Source: Flavobacteriales bacterium UBA6049 (lineage in GTDB: Bacteria > Bacteroidota > Bacteroidia > Flavobacteriales_G > Salibacteraceae). From it: a DNA stretch of 26,432 nucleotides. The notes beneath the pieces were generated by a model. The model was not told where the DNA came from. It saw nothing but the letters and a program-made list of their open reading frames with translations, and ran no database searches. The translations under genes and the position numbers were made by a program. Location of the stretch: NCBI GenBank assembly GCA_002429085.1, contig DIYR01000010.1, positions 1-26,432 of the forward strand, in the 5' to 3' direction. Positions 8,507 to 16,516 of this stretch are shown piece by piece (position 1 is the first letter of the stretch; each line of letters opens with the position of its first letter).

Positions 8507-10528
8507 TTACTTCAACGTTTCATCTAACCATTTAAAGTATTCTCTATGCCACACCAAACCGTTTTGTGGCTGCAATACCCAATGTCCTTCTCTTGGGAAA
8601 TATAGGAAACGAGATTTCAAACCTTTTAATTGGGCTACCTGAAATGCCTCCATTCCTTGTGTATCTGGCACACGGTAATCTCTACCTCCATGAATTACTA
8701 AAATTGGTGTATCCCAGTTCTGAGCATACTTATGTGGAGAAAACTTCGCATAGCTTTCTGGCACTGGGTTTTTCCAATATGGTCCGCCAATATCAAAGTT
8801 GGCAAAGAATAACTCTTCTGTAGATCCATACCAGCTTTCTAAGTTGAATAAACCACAGTGAGCAACGAAACTTTTGAATCGCTTTTCATGAATACCAGCC
8901 AACATATACACTGAATACCCACCATAACTAGCTCCAACAGCTCCTGCATTATTTTGATCAATATATGGTTCTTTAGAAATCTCGTCAAATGCAGCTAGGT
9001 AGTCTCTCATAGCTTGCCCACCCCAATCTTTACTAATTGCTTCGTTCCATTCAGTTCCGAATGATGGTAACCCCCTGCGGTTTGGCGCAATAATTACGTA
9101 ATCATTTGCCGCCATCAATTGAAAATTCCAACGAAAACTATAAAACTGAGAAACAGCACTTTGAGGACCCCCTTGACAGTATAATAACGTTGGATATGTT
9201 TTAGTTGAATCGAAGTTTGGAGGGAGAATTACCCAAGTAAGCATTTCTTTTCCATCAGTAGTTTTCACCCAACGTTTTTCAACCTTACTCAATGTAATGC
9301 TGTTATAGATAGCATCATTGGTGTGAGTGATTACTCTTTCCGTTCCTTTTTTAATGTTGAATCCATACAACTCAGCAGCATGGTTCATATCTGTTTTAGA
9401 AGCTATTAGCTCCTTACCTACAATTCCAATAATTCCATTTACATTATGGTCGCCAGAAGTAATTTGACGTGGTTCTGCTCCATCAAAACCTAACTCAAAC
9501 AATTGGTACGTAGCGTTTACAGCTGCCCCAAAATACATCCCATCACTATCCTTATTAAAAACAAAAGATGATACCGTTTCGTCCCAATTCGCTGTTAAAT
9601 TCTTTTTCTCGCTTCCAGTGAATTGCCACAAGTAAATATCGTTCTTATCACTTTCGTAACCATCACGTTTCATGCTTGTCCAAGCCAAATATTGTCCATC
9701 AGGACTCCAAACTGGATGTGTATCGTAACCCATCATTCCTTGAGTTACGTTTTGTGTTTTTCCGGTTGCTGGATTATACAGATACAAATCTGAATTTGTA
9801 CTCTGCGCATATTCTTTACCTGTTTTCTTCTTAGAAACGTAAACCAATGCTGTGCCTTCGGGATGCCACACATAATCCTCGCTTCCACCAAATGGTTTCT
9901 GCGGACAATCGTATGGTTCTCCTTCCATGATATCTTTTCCATTGCTCACTTTTCCGCTTGCATAGTTTGCAACAAACAAGTGGTTGTACCACCCAGTATT
10001 CCAAGAAGCCCAATGACGATACATCAAATCATCATACACCATTGCTTCAGAAGCGGGTAAGTCTTTGTGAAAATCGCTTCCTCTTACATCAGTCAACTTA
10101 ACTTGTTTCACATATGCAATCTGTTTTCCGTTGGGCGCATATTTAAATGAAGAAATTCCACCTTCAATATCGGTAATCTGCCTTTGGTCACTTCCATCTG
10201 GATCCATTTCCCAAATTTGCCCCTTATGCATAAAGCCAATTTTACTACCATCTGGACTAAATTGAGCGCCATACTCGCTTCCCTCCTGCTCTGTTAATTG
10301 GGTTGGTTCTCCGCCTTTTACCGGGATACTGTACAAATTCGTATTTCCGCCATTGGCCTCAATATCATATTTCGTGATGCTATAAATAACTGATTTTCCA
10401 TCTGGCGAAATAGTTTGTCCTCCAACTCTGCCGAGCTTCCACAATAATTCTGGAGTCATTCGTTCTTGAGCCTGTGCAGTTATTACTCCGGTGAGCACTG
10501 CCCCAGCCAAACACAATTGTTTGATCAT
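8507..10528 (-). CDS. dpp5: Dipeptidyl-peptidase 5-like S9 family serine peptidase, periplasmic
   Basis: This 673-residue protein has a signal peptide (cut after AQA, about residue 20), an N-terminal seven-bladed propeller with repeated SPDGK/SPDGS/SPDGQ strands, and a C-terminal alpha/beta hydrolase domain. Visible catalytic residues are Ser about 534 in GASYGGY, Asp about 617 in HGGRD and His about 649 in EGHWVLQPQN. Their spacing, and stretches such as DIMEGEPY, GMMGYDT, TDGKEMLTWV and SPHKYAQNWDTPIL, agree with my recollection of Porphyromonas DPP5 rather than with DPP4 or prolyl oligopeptidase. DPP5 enzymes release dipeptides from the N-terminus of oligopeptides, preferring hydrophobic or Ala residues at P1, as part of periplasmic peptide use. 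The gene stands alone, with its own terminator downstream. The family call is firm; substrate range is inferred. Confidence 0.9.
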   Translation of the reverse strand: MIKQLCLAGAVLTGVITAQAQERMTPELLWKLGRVGGQTISPDGKSVIYSITKYDIEANGGNTNLYSIPVKGGEPTQLTEQEGSEYGAQFSPDGSKIGFMHKGQIWEMDPDGSDQRQITDIEGGISSFKYAPNGKQIAYVKQVKLTDVRGSDFHKDLPASEAMVYDDLMYRHWASWNTGWYNHLFVANYASGKVSNGKDIMEGEPYDCPQKPFGGSEDYVWHPEGTALVYVSKKKTGKEYAQSTNSDLYLYNPATGKTQNVTQGMMGYDTHPVWSPDGQYLAWTSMKRDGYESDKNDIYLWQFTGSEKKNLTANWDETVSSFVFNKDSDGMYFGAAVNATYQLFELGFDGAEPRQITSGDHNVNGIIGIVGKELIASKTDMNHAAELYGFNIKKGTERVITHTNDAIYNSITLSKVEKRWVKTTDGKEMLTWVILPPNFDSTKTYPTLLYCQGGPQSAVSQFYSFRWNFQLMAANDYVIIAPNRRGLPSFGTEWNEAISKDWGGQAMRDYLAAFDEISKEPYIDQNNAGAVGASYGGYSVYMLAGIHEKRFKSFVAHCGLFNLESWYGSTEELFFANFDIGGPYWKNPVPESYAKFSPHKYAQNWDTPILVIHGGRDYRVPDTQGMEAFQVAQLKGLKSRFLYFPREGHWVLQPQNGLVWHREYFKWLDETLK

Positions 10529-10630
10529 ATTTATTGAACTTTTCTGCTAATTATTCGTAAACATTCTAGTACTTAGCGGCCTTAGAAAGCCGAAAGGTCG
10601 ATAAAGGTAATTCTTTAAGAAAACCACGAC

Positions 10631-10638
10631 TATTTTTG
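10631..10638 (+). promoter_or_regulatory. Candidate -7 promoter element of rseP
   Basis: TATTTTTG is an exact match to TAnnTTTG, 27 nt before the rseP ATG. It lies in the divergent region between dpp5 and rseP and would give a leader of roughly 13 nt. A clear -33 TTTG is not visible. Confidence 0.5.
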
Positions 10639-10657
10639 CCACATTGAAACTCTGTTC

Positions 10658-11992
10658 ATGGAAGAAATACTTATAAAAGCTGCACAGCTCATTTTAAGCT
10701 TATCAATCTTAGTAGTACTGCACGAAGCAGGGCACTTTATTCCTGCCAAGTTATTTGGTGTTCGTGTAGAAAAGTTCTACTTATTCTTTGACGCTTGGTT
10801 CTCTTTATTCAAAGTAAAAAAGGGAGATACCGAATACGGAATAGGTTGGTTACCTCTTGGTGGCTATGTAAAACTATCTGGTATGATAGACGAGTCCATG
10901 GACAAGGAACAAATGGCCAAACCAGCACAACCATGGGAGTTTCGATCTAAGCCAGCATGGCAACGATTAATCATTATGCTTGGTGGTGTAACTGTCAACC
11001 TAATTCTAGGAATGATTATTTACGCTGGAGTTCTTTGGACTTGGGGAGAGAACTACATTGCAGCCAAAGACGTAACCTACGGTGTTCATGTTAGTAAAAC
11101 AGCAGAAACCATTGGTTTTAAAGATGGAGATCAAATTATTGCCTTTGATGGCAGTGCAATTCCAGAAGATTACACCTATGGTATGATCTCTAAAGATCTG
11201 CTATTGAATACCGAAATCAACCAAGTAACAGTTGTTAATAACGGACAAGAACGAGTAGTAACCATACCTTCTGATTTTGGTCAACAAGTATTGGCAAATA
11301 ATGAAAAGCAAATTTTTGCAGAAAGAGTTCCTTTTATTGCAGATACCATTCTCCCAAAGTCCGGAGCTGAGGAAGCTGGATTACAAAAGGGAGATCAGAT
11401 TATTGGTGTGAATGGAAAAAATGCTGCTTACTTCTCTGAATTCGTAAAAGCGGTTCAAGAGGTAAAAGGCGAAACCGTTCAAATTAGGGTGAAACGAAAT
11501 GGTGAAACCTTAGAATTACCCACTAAGGTTAGTGAAGAAGGAAAAATTGGTGTTGGAAATCAATCGCCATTAGTATACTTCAACATTACCAAAAAAGAGT
11601 ACGGATTCTTTGAGGCAATTCCTGCGGGAATCAGCAAAGCAGGAAGTACAATCAAAGGATATGTAGATCAGTTTAGCTTAGTATTCACCAAAGAAGGTAT
11701 TACGCAATTAGGTGGTTTTGGAGCTATCGGAAGCATGTTCCCTAGCACATGGGATTGGCATTCTTTCTGGAGTCTAACCGCATTCTTAAGCTTAGTACTA
11801 GCATTTATGAATGTGCTACCTATACCAGCACTTGACGGAGGTCATGTAATGTTCCTGATGTATGAAATTATTGCAGGTAAAAAGCCTGGAGAGAGATTCA
11901 TGGAAACCGCGCAAATGGCGGGTATGTTATTATTGTTATCGTTCTTGTTGTTTGCCAATGGAAACGATATTTTAAGACTGTTCAACTCATGA
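10658..11992 (+). CDS. rseP: RIP metalloprotease RseP (site-2 protease, M50)
   Basis: This 444-residue inner-membrane zinc protease cuts transmembrane segments of target proteins in regulated intramembrane proteolysis, classically anti-sigma factors. The zinc site HEAGH is at residues 22-26 in the first membrane helix, followed by the family's GVRVEKFYLFFDAWFSLF stretch and GWLPLGGYVKLSGM. Two PDZ-like domains follow (residues about 140-210 and 225-295), the second with PKSGAEEAGLQKGDQI. The third zinc ligand lies in NVLPIPALDGGH near residue 393. The length is normal for the family. The stop codon overlaps the next start by four bases (ATGA), so the downstream secreted protein is probably translationally coupled. 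No anti-sigma factor or sigma factor gene is nearby. Confidence 0.95.
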   Translation: MEEILIKAAQLILSLSILVVLHEAGHFIPAKLFGVRVEKFYLFFDAWFSLFKVKKGDTEYGIGWLPLGGYVKLSGMIDESMDKEQMAKPAQPWEFRSKPAWQRLIIMLGGVTVNLILGMIIYAGVLWTWGENYIAAKDVTYGVHVSKTAETIGFKDGDQIIAFDGSAIPEDYTYGMISKDLLLNTEINQVTVVNNGQERVVTIPSDFGQQVLANNEKQIFAERVPFIADTILPKSGAEEAGLQKGDQIIGVNGKNAAYFSEFVKAVQEVKGETVQIRVKRNGETLELPTKVSEEGKIGVGNQSPLVYFNITKKEYGFFEAIPAGISKAGSTIKGYVDQFSLVFTKEGITQLGGFGAIGSMFPSTWDWHSFWSLTAFLSLVLAFMNVLPIPALDGGHVMFLMYEIIAGKKPGERFMETAQMAGMLLLLSFLLFANGNDILRLFNS

Positions 11993-12828
11993 GTCGTTTA
12001 TTGATTGTTGTGTGGTTATTGTTACCACTATTCTCGCTAGCCCAAAGCGAAACCTACCAACCAAAAGCAGAAAACCCTTACGCTACCCCATCTGGATCTA
12101 GCGAGCAAGGAGAATACATGATTGTTGCTTTTCCTGATCGCCTATTCACCTGTCATTTCGGTAAGGAGCTAGTAGCAGCAAATGATCAAGACTTTGATTA
12201 TATCCGCAACTTTTTTCAGCAAATTTTAACCGATTCCATTACACAGGCTATTGGTACATACAAAGAAGTAGTAAACACCAACAGAGTAACGGATTCGCAC
12301 CGTGAAAAATCAATGGTGCAAGAAAACTTGTCTTATGTGTATACTGATATTCCTGTAAAAGAAGAGGAGCTTTCAACTACAGATAAATTCAAGAAGAAGC
12401 TTAAACTCAAAAAAGAAGAACCAAAACCAACTAAAACAGGAACTTACATTGAGGGAGGACAATTAAAAACTACCAGAAGCACCACTCCAAAATACATGTC
12501 TTCTCAGGTAAAAAATCCTGATTTCATTTCTGTACTGCAAGGAATTCATGGACAAGAATTTATTGTAACCGTAAACCAAGTTGAGTTTGTATATGCAGTA
12601 AGGGCAAATCAACTAGACTTACAATACGAACGCTTTGATAGACAACTAAACGTGCATTATACTGTTTTTGACTCTAAGGGATCAGTAGTATGTGGAGGGG
12701 TTGCAACTGAGTACCTATCTAAAGATTGGAATCAACTAGATGAGATTGCAGCTCATAGCTTTGGCAAAATTGCTTCTCAAATTACACAAGAAATCCCTGG
12801 ACTAATTCCAGATGAAACAGAAGAGTAG
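11989..12828 (+). CDS. Secreted protein of unknown function, coupled to rseP
   Basis: I do not recognise this 279-residue family. It starts with a signal peptide (MSRLLIVVWLLLPLFSLAQS, cut probably after SLA) and has no lipobox Cys. Two regions look folded: about residues 40-100 (MIVAFPDRLFTCHFGKEL, then a helical FDYIRNFFQQILTDSITQAI segment) and about 175-270 (VLQGIHGQEFIVTVNQVEFVYAV... ending in a helix AAHSFGKIASQITQEI). Between them lies a Lys/Glu-rich low-complexity linker (KFKKKLKLKKEEPKP, residues about 130-145). The ATG overlaps the rseP stop, so the two share a transcript and perhaps a process. A periplasmic or outer-membrane assembly role is possible but not shown. Confidence 0.8.
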   Translation: MSRLLIVVWLLLPLFSLAQSETYQPKAENPYATPSGSSEQGEYMIVAFPDRLFTCHFGKELVAANDQDFDYIRNFFQQILTDSITQAIGTYKEVVNTNRVTDSHREKSMVQENLSYVYTDIPVKEEELSTTDKFKKKLKLKKEEPKPTKTGTYIEGGQLKTTRSTTPKYMSSQVKNPDFISVLQGIHGQEFIVTVNQVEFVYAVRANQLDLQYERFDRQLNVHYTVFDSKGSVVCGGVATEYLSKDWNQLDEIAAHSFGKIASQITQEIPGLIPDETEE

Positions 12829-12861
12829 GTCTTCGGTACGGTATTTTACTATTTTGTGATC

Positions 12862-14175
12862 ATGATCGATATCAGTTCACCATATATCATTGTCACCGCG
12901 CTTTCTGTGGTAGTTATCCTCTCTTACTTCTTCAACATACTGAGTAAGAAAACAAATATCCCTTCGGTATTGATGTTGATTGTTACTGGACTTGTTGTTC
13001 AACAATTACTCACTTATACCGATCAGATTGATGCGCAAGACTTAATGCCTATACTAGAGATTCTAGGTATAGTAGGGCTTATTATGATCGTACTTGAAGC
13101 TGCCCTAGATTTAAAGCTCACAAAAGACAAAGCAGGTTTAATTCTTAGGTCACTGATTGTGGCGCTGTTAGGGTTTGGACTAACAACCATTGCCATCACT
13201 TTTATTATCGAGTATTTTACAGAGTCATCACTCAGGCAAGCTCTATTTTATGCCATGCCAATGAGTATTCTCAGTTCTGCTATAGTAATTCCATCTATCT
13301 CTAGCTTAAGTGAAGAACGCAGAGAATTCTTGATATACGAAAGTACCTTCTCCGACATCTTCGGAATTATGGGCTTTTATCTTGCTATTGAGTTTTTGCA
13401 TGCCGATACAAATGCTGAATTAGTACAATCATTCGCTTGGAATGTAGGAGCAACTATCCTCATAAGCCTAGTATTGAGCTATGTGTTAGTGTGGCTCTTC
13501 CAAAAAATTAATACTCAAATCAAGCTTTTCTTGCTGATCTCAGTACTCATTGTATTGTATGCAGTTGGTAAAATGCTACATCTCTCTTCTCTACTGATTA
13601 TTCTGAATTTTGGATTAATCTTAAACAATACCAACCTATTCTTCAAGGGACGACTAGCGTCTTGGGTTCAACCAGAAAGTGTGAAGCGCATTTTGCATGA
13701 GTTTCACCTCATCACTATTGAAACAGCATTTGTAGTTCGTACATTTTTCTTTGTTGTATTTGGCGCCACCATTGCGTTAGCAAGTCTTTTTAATATTCGC
13801 GTTTTCTTAGAAAGCTTCGCCATTCTACTTACCATATTTGCGTTAAGATGGATACTATTAATTACCTTATGGAAAAGACCTATCAAAACTGAGTTGGGAA
13901 TTGCTCCAAGAGGCTTAATTACCATTTTATTGTTTTTTGCTATTCCGCAAGAATTTCAAATACCAGAGTTTGATAGTGGAACCTTACTATACGTAATTTT
14001 GGTTACCAGCATTTTAATGACTTGGAGCTTGATCGCGAATAAAAAAACGGACTTCTACGACAACTTGATTGATGAAGATATAACATCAGAAACTGCCGTT
14101 GTTTCTGACGAATCTGAATCGGTTGAATCTAACTCTGAAAATCAAGAACCAGAAGAGCCTAAACAACTGGATTGA
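12862..14175 (+). CDS. Cation:proton antiporter, CPA1/NhaP-like
   Basis: A polytopic membrane protein with about 12-13 hydrophobic segments from residue 8 to about 395, followed by a hydrophilic acidic tail rich in Glu, Ser and Asp (SDESESVESNSENQEPEE). The fold and the order of segments fit sodium or potassium:proton exchangers of the CPA superfamily. The segment YESTFSDIFGIMGFYL (Glu160 to Asp165) occupies the place of the CPA1 ESLLNDGTG motif, with Ser-Asp in place of Asn-Asp. I chose the ATG at 12862; a GTG two codons earlier (12856) is also possible. It lies about 30 nt after the preceding gene and is probably cotranscribed with it. It likely serves pH or ion homeostasis; the ion is not determinable here. 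Confidence 0.82.
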   Translation: MIDISSPYIIVTALSVVVILSYFFNILSKKTNIPSVLMLIVTGLVVQQLLTYTDQIDAQDLMPILEILGIVGLIMIVLEAALDLKLTKDKAGLILRSLIVALLGFGLTTIAITFIIEYFTESSLRQALFYAMPMSILSSAIVIPSISSLSEERREFLIYESTFSDIFGIMGFYLAIEFLHADTNAELVQSFAWNVGATILISLVLSYVLVWLFQKINTQIKLFLLISVLIVLYAVGKMLHLSSLLIILNFGLILNNTNLFFKGRLASWVQPESVKRILHEFHLITIETAFVVRTFFFVVFGATIALASLFNIRVFLESFAILLTIFALRWILLITLWKRPIKTELGIAPRGLITILLFFAIPQEFQIPEFDSGTLLYVILVTSILMTWSLIANKKTDFYDNLIDEDITSETAVVSDESESVESNSENQEPEEPKQLD

Positions 14176-14182
14176 TTTTTGA

Positions 14183-14190
14183 TACTTTCG
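14183..14190 (+). promoter_or_regulatory. Candidate -7-like element before the NtrY-like kinase
   Basis: TACTTTCG differs from TAnnTTTG at one base and lies 27 nt before the ATG at 14210, the same spacing as the exact box of rseP. The identical octamer occurs 28 nt before the gene at 21039. Confidence 0.35.
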
Positions 14191-14209
14191 AAGTACTCTT
14201 TCACTCAAT

Positions 14210-15670
14210 ATGGCGAAAAACAAACAGTCCATTGCATTGGGACTAGGTTCTCGTATTTACTTATCCATGCTGATTTTATTGCTCTTGTCAATGATCACAA
14301 TTGGAGGAGCAACACTGTACTATTTCAAGAAACAAAACGATGCATACCATCTAGAACGATTACAGCGAAAAGAACAGAGCATCATGCTTTCGTTAGATTA
14401 TTATGTGATTGAAAACGATATTAACGAACTCAACGTAAAGCTCGAAAACAAAATACAGGAACTAGCAGATATTCATAACCTTGATTTTAATATTTACACG
14501 GTTCGCGGAGAATTGATGGGTTCAACACAAATTGAGTTATTTGAAAACGGAACCTTCCCAAAGCAAATCCCAGACTCAGTAATCCAGCGTATAACGAGAA
14601 GCGAACAAATCATCGTTCAAGAAAAGGTAAACGACAAAGCTTATCTATCTACCTATTTTACCTTAAACACTGCTTCGCGTAAGCCTATGGCAATAGTGAA
14701 TTTACCTTACTACAAAGACACTGAGCGAAACCAGCGCGAAGTACTTGATTTCTTGGGTACCCTTTCACAAGCTTACATTTTACTCTTTTTAGGAGCAACA
14801 ATTCTAGCATACATATTAGCTAATTACCTTACCACTTCTTTAAGAACCATTTCCGATCGTCTTGAAAAAGTTCGAATTACTGGCAACAACGAAAAGCTAG
14901 AATGGCGTGGAAACGATGAAATTAAATCTATTGTAAACCAGTACAACCAAATGGTTGATGAACTAGAAGAAAGTGCACAAAAACTAGCTAAAAGTGAGCG
15001 TGAAAGTGCTTGGAAAGAAATGGCTAAGCAAGTAGCTCATGAAATTAAAAACCCACTTACCCCGATGCGACTACAGGTGCAACATTTACAACGAATTGCA
15101 CAAAACAACCCAGATGACCTGCCAAATAAAATGAATCAATTAGCCAACACCTTGATTCAGCAAATAGATAGCCTTTCGCGTATTGCCACCGAGTTTTCGA
15201 ACTTCGCCAAAATGCCAAAACCTACATTGGCTCCCACTAATGTAGACCAAGTTTGCAGCAACTCAATTTCGTTATACAGTCAAGATCAAGCATACATCTC
15301 ATATAAAATTGGCCCTGGCGATAAAAACGTAATGGCAGATCCTGAACAGCTAGGAAGAGTTCTTACTAATTTGATTCAAAATGCCATACAAGCCATTCCC
15401 GATGAACGCGATCCAAGAATTGAGGTAGAAACCCTCTTAATAGAAGGTAAGGCTATTATACGAGTAACAGACAATGGAAGTGGAATACCAGAAGCTGAGC
15501 AAGAGAAAATATTTGAACCTAATTTCACTACCAAATCAAGTGGAATGGGGCTTGGGTTAGCTATTGTTAAAGGAATCATTAATGGATTTAATGGTGATAT
15601 TGCCTTTGTTTCTGATACCCATTCTGGCACCACCTTTACTGTGAGTATTCCAACTATCTCCAAAAACTGA
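14210..15670 (+). CDS. Membrane sensor histidine kinase, NtrY-like (HAMP-HisKA-HATPase)
   Basis: A 486-residue kinase with two membrane helices (residues about 16-37 and 189-210) flanking a periplasmic sensor domain of about 150 residues. A HAMP region and a short coiled coil lead to HisKA with the phospho-acceptor His277 in VAHEIKNPLTPMRLQVQ, the H-box form typical of NtrY. HATPase motifs are present: N box NLIQNAIQAIP, G1 box VTDNGSGIPE, and G2 box SGMGLGLAIVKG. It should autophosphorylate and pass the phosphate to a response regulator. No response regulator lies in the window, so it is an orphan here. It is 34 nt after the antiporter, with a candidate promoter of its own. Confidence 0.92.
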   Translation: MAKNKQSIALGLGSRIYLSMLILLLLSMITIGGATLYYFKKQNDAYHLERLQRKEQSIMLSLDYYVIENDINELNVKLENKIQELADIHNLDFNIYTVRGELMGSTQIELFENGTFPKQIPDSVIQRITRSEQIIVQEKVNDKAYLSTYFTLNTASRKPMAIVNLPYYKDTERNQREVLDFLGTLSQAYILLFLGATILAYILANYLTTSLRTISDRLEKVRITGNNEKLEWRGNDEIKSIVNQYNQMVDELEESAQKLAKSERESAWKEMAKQVAHEIKNPLTPMRLQVQHLQRIAQNNPDDLPNKMNQLANTLIQQIDSLSRIATEFSNFAKMPKPTLAPTNVDQVCSNSISLYSQDQAYISYKIGPGDKNVMADPEQLGRVLTNLIQNAIQAIPDERDPRIEVETLLIEGKAIIRVTDNGSGIPEAEQEKIFEPNFTTKSSGMGLGLAIVKGIINGFNGDIAFVSDTHSGTTFTVSIPTISKN

Positions 15671-15675
15671 AATAT

Positions 15676-15683
15676 TACTTTTG
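15676..15683 (+). promoter_or_regulatory. Candidate -7 promoter element of the enoyl-CoA hydratase gene
   Basis: TACTTTTG matches TAnnTTTG exactly and lies 31 nt before the ATG at 15707, just after the kinase stop codon. No clear -33 element is visible, since that position falls inside the kinase coding region. Confidence 0.45.
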
Positions 15684-15706
15684 ACCTCATTAAATAGAAT
15701 AGAATC

Positions 15707-16489
15707 ATGAGCTACGAAAACATCATTGCAGAAGTAAAAGAGCAAGTGTCATATATCACTATCAATCGCCCAAAACAACTTAATGCGTTGAATAAGCAAA
15801 CCATTCAAGAGTTGAGCAGTGCATTTAAAGAAGCAGATGAAAATGATGACGTTCGAGCCATAATTGTTACAGGTTCTGGCGAGAAAGCATTTGTTGCAGG
15901 AGCAGACATTAAAGAATTCGCAGATTTCGATATAACGCAAGGAAAAGAACTTGCAGCTGCAGGTCAAGAAAAGCTATTCAATTTGGTTGAAAATTTATCT
16001 ACTCCTACCATTGCCGCAGTAAATGGATTTGCCCTAGGTGGAGGTTTAGAATTAGCCATGAGTTGCCACATTCGTGTAGCATCAGACAATGCCAAACTTG
16101 GTTTACCAGAAGTATCTTTAGGTGTTATTCCAGGATACGGTGGCACACAGCGTTTAGCACAACTTGTAGGAAAAGGTAAAGCCATGGAAATGGTTATGAC
16201 CGCAGGAATGATAACTGCTGAAGAAGCATTACAGTGGGGCTTAGTTAACCATGTAACATTCACAAGTGAGTTACTTTCGAAAGCAGAAGAAATTGCAAAA
16301 GCAATCAAGCGTAACTCACCCGTAGCTATTGGTAAAGCAATTGAAGCAATTAATGCAGGTTACATAGATGGAGTCAATGGTTACAATGTAGAAATTGAGC
16401 AGTTTGGGCTGGCTTTTGGAACAGAAGATTTTAAAGAAGGCACTACTGCCTTTATGGAAAAACGTAAGGCGCAATTCCCAGGACGCTAA
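15707..16489 (+). CDS. Enoyl-CoA hydratase/isomerase (crotonase family)
   Basis: This 260-residue cytoplasmic enzyme adds water to trans-2-enoyl-CoA to give 3-hydroxyacyl-CoA, the second step of beta-oxidation, and may equally serve crotonyl-CoA in butyrate-type or amino-acid catabolism. Both crotonase catalytic glutamates are visible: Glu115 in GGGLELA and Glu135 in LPEVSLGVIPGYGGTQRL. The oxyanion-hole segment AFVAGADIKEF lies at residues 61-71. Length is standard, and having both Glu residues supports a true hydratase over an isomerase-only member. No other fatty-acid gene is adjacent. Confidence 0.93.
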   Translation: MSYENIIAEVKEQVSYITINRPKQLNALNKQTIQELSSAFKEADENDDVRAIIVTGSGEKAFVAGADIKEFADFDITQGKELAAAGQEKLFNLVENLSTPTIAAVNGFALGGGLELAMSCHIRVASDNAKLGLPEVSLGVIPGYGGTQRLAQLVGKGKAMEMVMTAGMITAEEALQWGLVNHVTFTSELLSKAEEIAKAIKRNSPVAIGKAIEAINAGYIDGVNGYNVEIEQFGLAFGTEDFKEGTTAFMEKRKAQFPGR

Positions 16490-16516
16490 TTCAACTAAAC
16501 AAGCGTTCTACAACAA

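Noticed and set aside
10576..10592. Short inverted repeat (CGGC ... GCCG) between dpp5 and rseP
   Set aside because: The stem is only four base pairs with a long loop and no T-run, so I do not call it an operator or terminator.
14179..14412. Short plus-strand frame overlapping the start of the NtrY-like kinase
   Set aside because: It overlaps the first 200 bases of a clear kinase gene in another frame and has no recognisable domain.
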